DNA of 64,000 nucleotides. Origin: Butyriboletus loyo. Taxonomy: Eukaryota > Basidiomycota > Agaricomycetes > Boletales > Boletaceae. The position numbers and the translations under genes were made by a program. Under the pieces are notes generated by a model that was not told where the DNA came from, searched no databases, and worked only from the letters and a program-made list of their open reading frames with translations. Positions 11,613-23,141 of the stretch are shown in pieces. Each line of letters opens with the position of its first letter. The first letter of the stretch is position 1. Where the stretch lies: NCBI GenBank assembly GCA_038093515.1, contig JBBPSI010000032.1, positions 1 to 64,000 of the forward strand, given 5' to 3'.

Positions 11613-13898
11613 ATGTTTGTGGTTCAACTTTACGCATTACCAGCAAACCAAGACACCTTGTTCCTTGACATTTCGACCGACGATCATATACCATTTGTGA
11701 AGATGTCGTCGACAAATACCGGTGCGTAGTGGTTCTGAAGAGTGAGTTGCAATGCTGACAATTTAGCAAGACCGTATGACTATCCTTGACACCGGATGCT
11801 CTGATGAGGTGTGGGCGGTCGCCTTCCACCCAGACGGAATACACTTTTTTAGCGGGAGTACCGATGGGATTCGGCGTTGGCGACTTGCAGATGGTAAAGA
11901 GGTGGGGAAGCAAACAGGAATGAACATCAACGCCATTGCAGTGTCGAGAGATCACAAGTGGGTTGTATGTGGGATTGCTGGTGGAGGGGCGAGTGTGTGG
12001 GATGCTGAACTCAAAGAAAAGCTGGTCATGGTGGAAGATGCAAGCACTGAAGTACTTGCGGTCGACGTCTCACCGGATTCGACCAAGTTTGCTACTGGGA
12101 CTGATGGAGCAGCGAGCGTTTGGAGCATAACAACTGGCGAGAGACTCGTTGGCCCGCTCCGACTTGACACTGATGTCACTGGAATCCGGTTCTCCCCAAA
12201 TGGCGAGCAGATCGCCATCGCCTGCTACGAGGGCCGTATCTGTGTTTTTGACAGTCACAACGGTGATGTGCTGCTCACCCTGGACACTATCACACTCTCA
12301 CAATTCTATGTCACTCTCCTTGCATGGTCAAACGATGGCCAAATCTTCACTGTATCTGACGACCACAGAATCAAGTCATTCAATGCCTCCACAGGGGTCC
12401 AACTCGCTGAATCAGAGATTCTTACTGGCAACAGGGCTGGGTCTATTGCTCTAGCTGCGAACGGAAAATTCATCGCCGCATCTGCATGGAAGTCTATCTT
12501 ACTCCTGGACACATCGACCCTCTCTCAAATCATCCCTGTCATTGAGGACAGTGAAGCCATACAGTCAATTGCCCTCTCCTCAAACAATGCATATCTTGCC
12601 ACTGGACTAGGTGATGGAAAGATTGTCATTCGAAATTTCGACAGTATCCTTCCCAACCCATACACTGTAAGTATATTTTACAAGTATGTCAAAGAGGTTC
12701 TACACTGTCTCTCATGTTGACACGGCGGACAACAGGAAGACCACCAGGCTTTGTCAAAGGAAGATCCTGAGAAATCCAGTCCACCCGTGTCGCAGGACCA
12801 AGGCGAAGAAGCCAATAGCGATCTCCTTGACGTATGAGTTCATCATTTTCGCTTCGAACTGAGTTCTCACCATTGCACAGGTCGAGGTACCGTCGAGTAC
12901 GCCTGGTCCACAGTTCGACTTTGATGAGGTTGGTGGTCACTACATTCTTCTTTTATCTCCGACTCCGTGTTGATGCTCCTGCAGCCACCATCCCCATCAG
13001 ATGCCATACCACCAACTTACCCTCCAGCGGCGCGTCAAGCAGACAATCGCCATACTGCCGAGTCATCCAAGCGCCTTCTGACATTCAAAAAGTTGCTACA
13101 GACGCGATTTAGCAGGAGCAACAAGGACCAGATTGCCGCGGACAAGTCAAAACAACCTTTTAGACAGCTGCACCGAGCTGCCAGTCAGCGATCGCGTTCC
13201 CCGTCACCCGCAAGAGAAAATGCTGCCAATCAGGGTCCTTCGACGATCGCCGCGGGTCAACGTGTACGAGTGAGTATTCTTCATAAACGAACGGATGCAG
13301 CGCGTCTAACACGTCATTTTAGCGAGCAGTCGCGAAACCCGTTGTCAAGCGGGAAAAACGACAGGTTCGCTGTTCCTCGGGTTTGTTCACAGTCACTCAT
13401 CACATGTTACAGCGTAAATCGGTTGCCAAGCTAGCTGTTCCCAACCATCCGAACAAGGATGTCACACACACCGGTTCTGCAGATCCAAAGACAGTGGGTT
13501 CTGTACGTTTTTTTTTGATGATGCTAGACCTCGCCAACTCATCACACGTTACAGCCTGATTCGCTTGCCGTGCTTACTGTTCCAAATGATCCGAACCGGG
13601 ATACCTTGCAGACTGGGCAACGTCCTGCAAGTCCAAATGCGGCAGACCATGTACGTCTTTTTATCTGGTGATGGTAGTCCTCGTCATGACAGCTTGTTTC
13701 CCGTCAGACGCGACAAGCACACGATCCATCTCAACCATCAGCCGGGAGGGTCTATCTAACGGTGCGTTTACTTCCCTTTTAGTCACCTTGTTTGACTCTA
13801 TTGGATCATTCCAGCGAGAATCAGACGATGCCATCCTTGCGTTCAGGCTCCCCGCATGGTTGTGCTTTTGCTCGGGTACAGGTGATGGGATGCATTAA
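11613..13898 (+). CDS. WD40-repeat protein, tandem copy 2
   Basis: Ten exons join in phase to 599 aa: 11613-11721, 11771-12666, 12736-12831, 12881-12928, 12985-13269, 13323-13364, 13413-13502, 13555-13650, 13708-13761, 13815-13898. The N-terminus is VVQLYALPANQDTLFLD after the first two residues. A seven-bladed propeller spans residues about 38-335 (VWAVAFHPDG, ASVWDAELK, VTGIRFSPNG, VLLTLDTITL), followed by a Pro/Ser-rich tail with a duplicated exon and a C-terminal RLPAW motif. It is paralogous to 4719-6975 with the same exon layout, and its first exon and donor look intact where copy 1 is altered. Molecular role unknown beyond protein binding. Confidence 0.9.
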
Positions 13899-14240
13899 TC
13901 GATGCGGTTCAATGCAATACATGTATATAAAGGGCTACATCGTGGGTATTCTTTGGGCTCGTGTCGCATCGCAGCATCAGCAAGTGTCCTGATAAGTCCG
14001 TTCGTGATTGAGCGCTTGACCTCGCGCGCTAGCATATTCGCTCAATGGTCACTGAGGAAGTCAAATACGGATTGGGAACAATTGATTCGATCTGTTGCAA
14101 ACTCATAGAATGACCACTAATACGAGGGCCGCGATCTTTTTCCTGGTCTTCCCGTCGAAAACCTGAGATGAATTCCCCTTGCGAACAGGGGGTCGCTAGT
14201 AAGTCTACTCGTTCACCATCCGCATCTACGCAATAGTAGG
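13899..14240. other. Intergenic, no gene seen
   Basis: Short spacer after WD40 copy 2, partly similar to the spacer after copy 1 (7030-7260). The string CATCTACGCAATA near 14225 also recurs near 8505. No coding signal. Confidence 0.4.
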
Positions 14241-14259
14241 TCGTTGCAACTCGGGAGAC

Positions 14260-14960
14260 TCGCATTCTGTTCAGGTCCTTACCAGCATTCCAAACGACTT
14301 ACCGGCACCACTACGTCAACATCCTCCGCCCAATCCTCCGCTCAGTCGAACACATCGAAGCCTTTCAACGGTGACCCTCCCCAGCTCCCGAGCGAGCACG
14401 CCATCTGTACGTGCGCGTGCTCGCTCGCGGGCGGTCGTCTCGCCCTTTCGCCCTTTCACTGCACCGCCGCCTCGCCCTCTCGCCCTCTCACCCTTTCGCC
14501 ACCCTGCCACCTCACCCTCTCTTCTGGCAGAATCTCGCCGTCGCTACTAAGGGGGAGCCCTACCACCCACTCACCTGTTCGTGCGAGCGCGGTCGCACCC
14601 ACCACGCCCACCTATTCATACGGGCACGGCGCTACTCCCTACCCCACGCACACCCTCGCCTCCCCGCTTTGCATCCCCCCCCCAGGCCCCTTACCCCTCG
14701 TTTGTGTACGCCGTGCGAGCACGAGCATGCACACAGACGCACCAGCGTCTGTGCGCATGCATGTGCTCGCTTGCGCGCCCTCCCCTCATCCTCACCTGCG
14801 CCCACCGGCCCCACGCCGGAACGACCTCGCTCGCACGCCCTCACCCCCCCTCGCAACGTAGTACCCGCGCCCCAAACCCACCCGTTCGTGCTCGCACCCA
14901 ACCTGGCACTCAGTCGCCCCCCTCGCAAGCTGGCATCAACGCCCTCCCACCACCACCACT
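14260..14960 (+). repeat. C-rich low-complexity tract
   Basis: About 700 bp of the plus strand are dominated by C with short reiterations such as CGCCCTCTCGCCCTCTCACC and CCCACCGGCC. All three plus frames stay open for 180-220 codons only because stop codons cannot form easily here. Translations are Pro/Arg/Ser/His mixtures without domains, so I treat it as repeat DNA. Confidence 0.55.
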
Positions 14961-15179
14961 CGCGCCCTACCTCCGACATGGTCAACATCAACGTCAACGC
15001 AATGCAGGCACCCCAACTATGTCGTTGGTGTGCCTTCGTCGATGTCAACGCTGTCTCGTATGTCATCTGCCCTTGAACTATGCATACATACGGCCCTGCC
15101 AGTGTACTTGTCACGGATGCCATTGACATGGTGTAAATAGTTTTTTTACTATATTGTTTACTACATAGTATTCCGTGAC

Positions 15180-16060
15180 TATTCTTGGGTAGATCTATGA
15201 TGGGTCAAGACCCATGTCTCTACCCGTACCGCGATGTCCACCGCAGCGTCTTGAGTCCAGTCTTCAAAGGCACGTTCCTCATCCCACACTCTGACGACGT
15301 CGGGAAAGGTGTTGTGGACAGGTGTCCTGTCATACACCTCCAGGATGCAACTGTCTGGGAGATTACGGATGTATAGTAGTATGCGTACACGAACGCAACG
15401 GCGATGGTGTTATATAAGCAGACGAATATAGTAGTGATGTCCCAAGGGCTAGATAGCGTGGGACGATTGTGAACGCGCTTAAGTGAAAGTTTGGGGGCAA
15501 TACGCGTTATCGTATTGAGAGTCCGCTATCTAGTTTATATACTAGATCTACATATTTGATATGATTGGTCAGTCGGGTCTTCGGCCTGTCGGCTTGTTAC
15601 CACGTGACCGTATAGGCTTCAACAAACTGTTTAGATAATGCTCAAAGCTCTGTATGGTAGGAGTATAGTAAACGCGTCTGCCAGTGAGGGGTTACAACCA
15701 ATCTCGCGACAGCTATGTATATTTTCTTGCATGATGAGCCCGTGCCTATCGCCGTCTCAGTTGCGCCCGGGTAAAACGTATGCTATACGACAATCGTTCA
15801 AGGAGGCAGTGCGGCGTCGACTTTCTCCCGATGTACCCCAACTGAAACACACATCCAAGATATCACATAAAAATGACGAAACCCTGTTGCCTGGCGTTGG
15901 CAGTGGCGCCGATCCCATATGGTTTCGTGACCGTTAACATCGCGAACGAACTTGGCCACTTCTCTACGGTTGCAATCGCGATTTACTACCTGCCCTGCGT
16001 TGCCTGCCCTGCGTCATTCATCGCAGATCGATGGCTATGATTTTGATGGAACGAGGTGTA
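15180..16060 (+). pseudogene. BTB-domain gene, dead copy 1
   Basis: Fragments match the intact BTB gene that follows: DVHRSVLSPVFKGTF and CPVIHLQDATVW at 15230-15360 (BTB core), then KTYAIRQSFKEAVRRRL and LLPGVGSGADP at 15770-15920, and a remnant of the PTVIDGYEF segment near 16030. Between them the frame shifts and stops, and part of the BTB loop is missing. Confidence 0.75.
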
Positions 16061-16449
16061 CATCGTCCTTGTCTTCTCTTAACCAACGGTATCGCCTCCT
16101 TGGACAACGTTACGTCGAAGAGAGCTGACTCTGCTTATTGCCACCACACTCGCTGATACCTCCCTGCTCCTTAGGCTGCTAGCCCGGAGCCACCGCACTA
16201 GATTTGGTTGGAGCAGTCCTTGGGCATGAATACAAAATTATTTGGCGACAGCGCTAGTTTTATGTCTTGACGGTTACTCAAATCGCTTTGACTGGGATTA
16301 GTAGCCACGTTTTGGGTCTGGCAAGGGCGATACAGTGGAGTATTCATCTCGGACAATGTTAATCGAATTAGGTATATGTTCGAGGAGTTGCAGTCGTTCC
16401 TTACCGTCACTCGCACCTCTTGATCTAGTGCCATCCTCCAGGTTCTGAT

Positions 16450-17472
16450 ATGGCCGAAGAAGCCTCCACAGCTCGAAAACCGGAATCCGATCGCCTCGAT
16501 CCATGGATCGAGGACGGTAACATCGTCCTTGTCGTCGAGGGAAAATATTTTCGCGTTCATCGCAGCATCCTGAGCTCCTATTCCGAGGTCTTCAAGGGTA
16601 TGTTTGACGTGTTTGATCGCCCTGAGACTGCTGGCAGTGAGGGGGAGAAAGAGCTCATCGAAGAATGTCCCGTCATACACCTGCATGACGCAGCCACCGA
16701 TGTCCAGATAGTGCTCAAGGCCATGTACGATAGAAGGTAAGAAAGCGATGACCCACATAACCCATCGACAGATCGCTGACGAAACGATTCTGTGCGATAC
16801 TGTAGCTACCCCCTTCCGTACTACGAGAAAGCACCCTTTCCGATCATTTCCGCATTCTTGCGCTTGGGGGATAAATATGCCATCCAACGGCTCTTCGACG
16901 AGGCAAAAGCAAGATTGCGTTGCCCCTTCGAACCCACGCTAAACGTCGCAGCTAGGATAACATCTTCGCATTCCGGATCCGTCATGTTATTCCCAGGAGT
17001 CACCGGCTGTGACCCGCACAACTTCCAGATGATGAACCTCTTGCAAGAGATGGACTTATACCCCGCTCTCCCGTTGGCCATGTATCAATGCATCACCACC
17101 TGTCCCTTGCCTACCGTCATCGACGGCTACGAATTCAACGGTTCCACTTGCCTATTGTCGTACGTGAATCTGCGGTCTTTCATCCACATGAAAAGCATTC
17201 TCGAGAGTTTTCGAGTCCGGCTGGCACAAAATTTGCGCGTTTCGGCTAGCTGCGTGGTTCAATCGAGTTGTGTGTGCAATATACGTCGGCTCTGGTCGGA
17301 CGAAGTGACTATCGCACAGCCCTTTGGTCCTTGGAGGTCCGAGTGGGACAAATTGTTTTGCGACGCTTGTAGGTCGGATTTGAACATGTGGCGTAATGCG
17401 GCGATCCAGAAGACGTGGAACCAGATACCGACAGCGTTCGCGTTCGAATCTTGGGCGGCGGTGGCGAATTAA
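16450..17472 (+). CDS. BTB/POZ-domain protein
   Basis: Two exons (16450-16736 and 16806-17472) join in phase to 317 aa. Residues about 20-110 form a BTB fold with the signature NIVLVVEGKYFRVHRSILSS, then SEVFKGMFD and CPVIHLHDAATDVQIVLKAM. The C-terminal part (LRLGDKYAIQRLFDEAK, then a Cys-containing region ending FAFESWAAVAN) is typical of the expanded Agaricomycete BTB family. BTB domains mediate dimerisation and often link targets to Cul3 ubiquitin ligase; here the partner is unknown. Dead copies lie on both sides, so this appears to be the surviving member of a local tandem family. Confidence 0.9.
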
Positions 17473-17599
17473 AGAATGGCGACCTTACTTCGTTGACGCA
17501 GCGCTAGTTTGGAAAATATCGGAATGTCATTCAGGGATACTGTTACATACGATTTTTGAGAGCATATATAAACGCATATTTCTAGCCCGTGTTGACCAC

Positions 17600-18545
17600 A
17601 GAGGATGGACATCGTCCCCGCTGCCAAAGGAAAAATATAATATTTTCGCGTTCATCGCAACATTCTGAACGCCCACTCCGAGGTCTTCAAGGCCATGTTT
17701 GAAAGTGACAACGAAACAAAGAGTATCGTGTCCCGTCGTAGGATCTCCATGACGCGGCTACCAAAGTTCAGATCATGCTGAAAACATGTACGACAGAAGG
17801 TAACTCAGACCGACGTATCCCAAATCCTCACAACAGCTGCAAGGTAAGTAGTCGCTGACGATCGTGGTTCGTGTGGACAGTTACTCCGTTCCGTACTATG
17901 AGAGGAAGCAAAAGCAAGACCGTACCTCCTTTCAGCCCACGTTAGCATGCGACACATTCCTGGAAGTATGCCGTCACCCGAACCTCTCCGTATCAGCGAC
18001 GGTGATCATCAGTAAGACAGTTTCTGGTTCCCGATGGTAGCCGAGTGCTACAGACTGTTACAGACTGCTAGCAGTTGGTTCTGACCACCAACCGTTTCGC
18101 TGATGATCCGCACAACCCCCAGGCGGTGAACCTCTTGGAAGAGATGGACCTACGGGCCCCTCTTCCGCTGGCGAAGTATGTGTGCATCAACACCTGCCCC
18201 TTGAATGAAGTCGAATTCAACGGTTCCAGCACGCGAATCTGCGGTCATTCAAGGAATTCAAACGCAGCTAGTGACAAGTTTGTACACGGTGCCGACGTGC
18301 ACACAGAGTACACGATAGACATGGACGGGGGGCACAGATATCTGAAGTTTTGATCCGTGCGAGTGGAATAAACTGTGTCGCGAGGATTGCACAAGAAGGT
18401 TTCAAGACATGCACAAAACGGCACCGGAGGACGAATGGGATGAACTACCAGCAGTTTTCGGTTTTCATCCTTGGGCCGACATAGCGAAGAGCGGTGACTT
18501 TCCCTTGGCGACGATTCGTATGGATCAAGATGCACGTTTTTTGAA
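17600..18545 (+). pseudogene. BTB-domain gene, dead copy 2
   Basis: Remnants in gene order are KYNIFAFIATF near 17630 (BTB core with a stop), a decayed splice site near 17810, NPQAVNLLEEMDLRAPLPLAK (20 residues or fewer at a time) at 18120-18180, CPLNEVEFNGS, and CEWNKLCREDCTRRFQDM to FGFHPWADIAK at 18350-18490. Several stops and frame changes separate them. The C-terminal end is better preserved than the N-terminal half. Confidence 0.75.
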
Positions 18546-18705
18546 CAACTTTGAGTGTATGGTCACTTGAGTGGGTGAATGAGGCGGTGTAACTAAAGCG
18601 TGAGATGAAGTCGAGTTTTGGTTGGTCTCGTTTATGCGATGCATGAGAAGATCATAAGGAAGCTGAATACATGAGTGTAAAGGAACTTTTCCAGCGATGC
18701 TCCCT

Positions 18706-19296
18706 TTACTCTGCGTCGACGACAGCTGTTTGGAGGCTCTGGTGGACGAGGATCAGCAAGACAGATTACATAGCAAGGGGAAGAAAAACCTGCCTTGAAA
18801 GAAGTGACGGGAACGTGGCTAGCATACGTGTAGAGCTTCTCTTTTGCGTTCTCCTCGTCGTTGCGTTTACCTGAGATATGGATAAGGCGGACTGACCGAT
18901 TGAGATCACATAGTAGATGCTCACGCTCAAGCCTTACACGTATCCGGTGTGGAACAGTTTTGATGCCTTGTGCCCACAAAGCCTGGTTAAGCTTGGGGTC
19001 AAGGCGGACGTCGTTGGTGCCCATTGACTTTCGGGCGAACGCAATCACGGATTTGACGGCCCATGGGGCACGCTTTTTGAATGAGCGACCATGGACGAGC
19101 TTGTGCAAATGGATCGTGTACTCGCGAGTCACGACGTCTTGAAGGGCAGAGCGCTTGCCGGGCTGGATAAAGCGAGATCACGGTGAGCACGACGGAGAGC
19201 GCTCTAGGTCATGCTATGGACGAACTTTGTTGCCTTTTGTTCTGGACTGTGAAACATGTGAGAACACGAAGAAGCGAGGGTCAGATAACATACCAT
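18706..19296 (-). CDS. RPL31: 60S ribosomal protein eL31
   Basis: Five exons join in phase to 123 aa: 19296-19294 (the ATG alone), 19246-19226, 19162-18925, 18870-18794 and 18738-18706. The product starts [19 protein letters not shown], continues [46 protein letters not shown] and [20 protein letters not shown], and ends [10 protein letters not shown], matching eL31 from end to end at normal length. It is a component of the large cytoplasmic ribosomal subunit near the exit tunnel. The last intron begins GC (AAG then GCAGGT) instead of GT; only this choice restores the conserved C-terminus. The gene is transcribed away from the CFEM gene. Confidence 0.96.
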
Positions 19297-19927
19297 GTCT
19301 TGAGGATGTCGATCTCGGTGAGCAGAGAGGTAAATTAGACTGGTCAAGTCGTTGTATTTGCGTTGTGACGGGCAGTAGAATAAGGTTGTGTGGCTGATAC
19401 AGTTGTTCGGCAATTACCGATTCCGTGTTTGGAAATCGGTCTCGTCTAAGGTTTTCCCTTGTCCGACAGCTTGTTCCTTGATTCCCACTCATCTCGCTTA
19501 TAAATAAAGCCCGACTGGGTGCATGCCACGGGGATGGACTACAAATCTTCCCGAACCATTGACAGGTCATTTGTAACCTTACTTGACGAGGTTCTAGAGG
19601 CGTTGCCGAGAAGCCGTGTCCGTTTCGAGTATGCACCCAGTCAAGTTGCTTACATGATTGTAAAAGCGAGGACAAGGTAAAGACTACTTCAGGAGACAAA
19701 GGCACAAGTAAGAATAGGTATGCCACCTAACGACGATAGATCCGACGTCCGGTTTTACTGCATATATAACGATAGGATGTGAGTAGTTCTCCCGCCCCGA
19801 AATATCAACAGGACCTGTCCGAGTTTATCAAAGGCGCGTCCTACCACAGGGAATCCACTACCTACATACACATACCAACAATCCAGTTGCTCAGTTACGA
19901 GCTTGCGCCTTTCCTTGAATCAACACA

Positions 19928-20466
19928 ATGCGCTTCGCACTTCCCCTCTTTGCCCTGCTTGTTGCTGTCTCTGCTACTCCCGGTGCTCTCATTGCACGTC
20001 AGAGTCTTCCTAGTACGTTTCGTGCCGTGTTTGTCTGCAGTCACTCACGTCCTGTCGTTTTAGGCTGCGCCGATTCATGCTTGACCAATGCGAACACTGG
20101 ATCTTGTTCTCCAAATGACGACAGCTGCTTGTGCAACGATCAAGCATTCATCAACTCGACTACCACCTGCATAGAGTCGTCCTGCTCCGGGAGTGACCTC
20201 CAAAATGCCGAAGCCTTTGCTCAACAGCTCTGCCTTGCAGTCGTAAGTTAGCATTCTGCATCGCTATTATTTCTTTTTAACGTTCCTCGCAGGGTGTTAC
20301 TTTGACAGTGGGCGCAACGAGCTCAGCGACATCTACTTCTTCGTCCCCCTCAACCGCTTCGTCAACCGCTTCGTCAACCTCGTCCTCTGGCGGTGCCCCA
20401 ATGATCAACAGCATCAGTGTATTTACTGGTGCTGTGGCTGCTCTTGTAATTGCCGCAGTTCTTTAA
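19928..20466 (+). CDS. Small secreted CFEM-domain protein with GPI-like tail
   Basis: Exons 19928-20012, 20064-20242 and 20293-20466 join to 145 aa. Residues 1-18 or so are a signal peptide (MRFALPLFALLVAVSA). The CFEM domain follows with eight cysteines: CADSC, GSC, SCLC, TC, SSC and QLC. A Ser/Thr-rich spacer with the repeat STASS leads to a hydrophobic C-terminal end (FTGAVAALVIAAVL), as in GPI-anchored surface proteins. CFEM proteins are fungal cell-surface or secreted proteins, some of them haem-binding or virulence related; which applies here cannot be read from sequence. A TATA-like TATATAAC lies near 19763. Confidence 0.93.
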
Positions 20467-21181
20467 GTATTTGTCCGTTGCAATGATTGCGTTGCATGAT
20501 CTTGTCGCTCTTTTGCGATGCAAAAAAAGATCATCACTAGTTGGATTTCGCTTTCATATTTATTCACCTTTTTGGGACGAGCGATTGTTTGGACATACTT
20601 GGGTAGAGTAATTTTTCTTGCTGTCTTTTTTTGTAGCGACTAGAACCCCTTGATGAAACTCGGAAATACCGCCTAGCGGAGTTAGAAGCCTTGCTTGACG
20701 GCTTGAGTTTCCATCCCCCCTCGTTGCTGGCCGAGGACGAAGGGCTGAAAGAGCAGGATCTAAAAGCAGACAGGAATGGTGGCGGACAGTGGGGCGAGGC
20801 AGGTGACCGATGTCCTCCCCTCTCTGCTCTGACGAATCTGCCGCTCCTTTTAAAGTGGAACGGTTGGGGATGTCGTGGCTTCGGACGACATCCGACTCGT
20901 ACGATGTGTATGGTCCGATGCGAGCGAGCTTGATCGTGTTCAAAGGCCGCGGCGGGGATTGCGATAACGCGTAAACTTGAGAGTTCAAACCGTGATAATT
21001 ACGTGTCGTTGCACCATCTTTTTCTCTTGTGAATATCTTCTTCTACCCATTGGCCCCGCCCAAAGTGGGCCTCACCACTGCCCTGTCGTTGCGCGCCGGA
21101 CACAGCAAACTAGGCAAAGAGTCCAAGTTTAGCTCTATTTCCGAGCCCCGATCAAGGAATCCGAGGCTCACTACCACCTCG
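20467..21181. other. Intergenic, promoter of the glycosyltransferase
   Basis: No convincing exon. A minus frame at 20560-20988 and plus frames opposite it lack domain-like sequence. Confidence 0.4.
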
Positions 21182-22917
21182 ATGAAGAACAAGATATTGT
21201 GGGTGCAGCTGAAGCGAGCACCGACATCCTTGACACTGCTATTCGGATTATTACTTGGGTTACTCATCGGCCGTTCATTGCCCTCTAATGTATGTCTCTC
21301 GTTTGATGCAATACGTCTATTCTCATACCAACCTCGAACCAGTTTCTTACTCGGTCTTGGACAGACAGACCTATATACGTTTCGCGCTTGTCCGCACAGA
21401 AACAATTCACGTTACCAACTATTGAACAACGCCGTCGGGTGCTTGACCTTCTCTCCACACTTTCACCTCACAATACAGCAGAATGCACGCGCAACTCCCA
21501 GCCTCTATATGTCCAACAAGCTCGAGAACGCTACAAGTCTCTTGTTGGGTTCAGCCCTGCGTCGCAAACGTCTTGGTCGTCTTCGTTCGACTTTGGTGGC
21601 TTTGGTGATCCCCAACACGTCCATCTTACCCCGACAAAGGAGCACAAGTATTTCTTCGCCATCAACCTGTATAATTCGTTCGATATCATCCCAGATCTAT
21701 TCGCAACGCTCTTTCGGGTCTCGGCAATATTAGGGTACCATAACGTGTATGTCTCGATATATGAAAACGGATCGACGGACCAGACCAAGGCGTTACTTCG
21801 CATTTTCGACGCACTGACGAGGAGCGTCGGGTTGAGGGTGACGATTCGGACATCAACGAGGACGAGAGGAGCATTTAACCATCGTATCGAATACCTTGCC
21901 GAGGTTCGCAACCAAGCGTTCAACCCACTCTACGAGCTCAGAGACTCGCACAACGAATATTTTGATACCATCATCTTCATGAACGATATCCTACCTTGTG
22001 TAGACGATCTCCTCGAACTTATCTGGCAAAGCAGGAGGAATAATGCGGGCATCACATGTGCGGCAGATTACATGTATCATGACGAACTCGTGCGTTCCTC
22101 TGTTGCCAATGTTTGTTGTCTAACTGAGGCTGCTGCCTAGGGTTCGCCGGTCTTCTATGACAATTGGGTGTCCCGTGATATCAACGGTACGGCGTTGGAG
22201 AATGCACCTTTCGACGCCATCTTCCATGACCCCCAATCCTCTGAACGTTTCCAAATGCATCTCCCCGTACAGGTGCAAGCATGCTGGAATGGTGTCGCGG
22301 TACTGGATCCGGCACCATTCTATAGACCACCCTACGTCCGCTTCCGTATGGCGAAACTGACCGAAAACGAGTGCTCGGCCTCCGAGTGCAGTCTCATTTG
22401 TAATGACTACTGGGAGGCCGGTTACGGTCGAATACTCATGGTGCCTAGAGTGAAGTTGGCATACGACAAGGTGCGCGCGGGCAGGGCTCGAACAGGCGTG
22501 TGTGGTTGGGGTTTTGCTCATTGATCTCTGGACGCACAGAAAGTGTTTGACATCATACATCCTCAGAGACGAAACCTGACTGCTATACGGGGATACGTCC
22601 GTCTTGGGGGTCTTCCCGACAACCCGCGTACGGATCCTCAAGATCGGTCGTGGTTTGGTCCCCACGACAGGCTGTTTACTCCGGAGGAGGGCGAGGAAAT
22701 AGAGTTCGTACCTGGGCCACCGAATGGTGAGTGTGTGTGTCGATATATTGCTGAAGACTGACTGTGTTTGGGCTGTGAAGTATGGTGTTGGGGTTGGGAC
22801 GGAGCAGGCGATCTCGATGGTCCTGACGTGGACCCTATATGGGAGTCGGTGCCAGATCGGTCACAGACGGCCGAGGCGGTGACGGTAAAACATCAGAGAT
22901 TGATGGACGGGCTATGA
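21182..22917 (+). CDS. CAP59/CMT1-like mannosyltransferase (GT69 family)
   Basis: Exons 21182-21293, 21365-22089, 22141-22470, 22540-22726 and 22781-22917 join to 496 aa. A type II signal anchor (LTLLFGLLLGLLIG) puts the protein in the Golgi membrane. The catalytic region carries hallmarks of the CAP59 family: YFFAINLYNS, VSIYENGSTDQTK, EVRNQAFNPL, IIFMNDILPCVDDLLELI, ITCAADYMY and CWNG. Family members transfer mannose in surface or capsule polysaccharide synthesis. The first donor (GTCTCT at 21294) is the choice that keeps phase; the stronger nearby GTATGT would not. A possible partner, the SGNH-like gene, lies 1 kb downstream on the same strand. Confidence 0.92.
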
Positions 22918-23060
22918 GTATTTATACCTTGGAGGGGGCGAACTTCTGCTTAGATCTCCACATTCGTCGTCTTGCACTAAAATCTTGACTCTTTTCCTTT
23001 GGATACGTCGTGTTGCTACCTATATGTAACGGACATTAGACGAATACGGTGAAATTTAAG

Positions 23061-23141
23061 GGGCTTTTGGCACAGTTGGTAGCGCGCATGCTTCGCATGG
23101 GTGATTGCATGAGGTCGTGGGTTCAACTCCCACAGAGTCCA
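23061..23141 (+). tRNA. tRNA-Ala (anticodon CGC) with 8-nt intron
   Basis: The acceptor stem GGGCTTT pairs with AGAGTCC and includes G3:U70, the alanine identity pair. The D-arm is GCAC/GCGC with loop AGTTGGTA (one A-C mismatch). The anticodon stem CATGC/GCATG encloses TTCGCA, giving anticodon CGC, and an 8-nt intron (TGGGTGAT) follows position 37. The T-arm GTGGG-TTCAACT-CCCAC is perfect. A TTTT stretch at about 23147 can end Pol III transcription. Confidence 0.9.

Noticed and set aside
14244..15129. Long overlapping frames on both strands (165-221 codons)
   Set aside because: They exist because C-rich DNA rarely forms stop codons; no domain, no splice pattern, biased composition.
16198..16887. 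229-codon minus-strand frame
   Set aside because: It is antisense to the BTB gene exons, whose sense strand is clearly coding.
19505..19645. 12-bp inverted repeat GACTGGGTGCAT / ATGCACCCAGTC
   Set aside because: Short, 115 bp apart, and no link to a known terminator or transposon end.
19214..19726. 170-codon minus-strand frame
   Set aside because: Overlaps the first eL31 exons in another frame and continues into promoter sequence without domain-like content.
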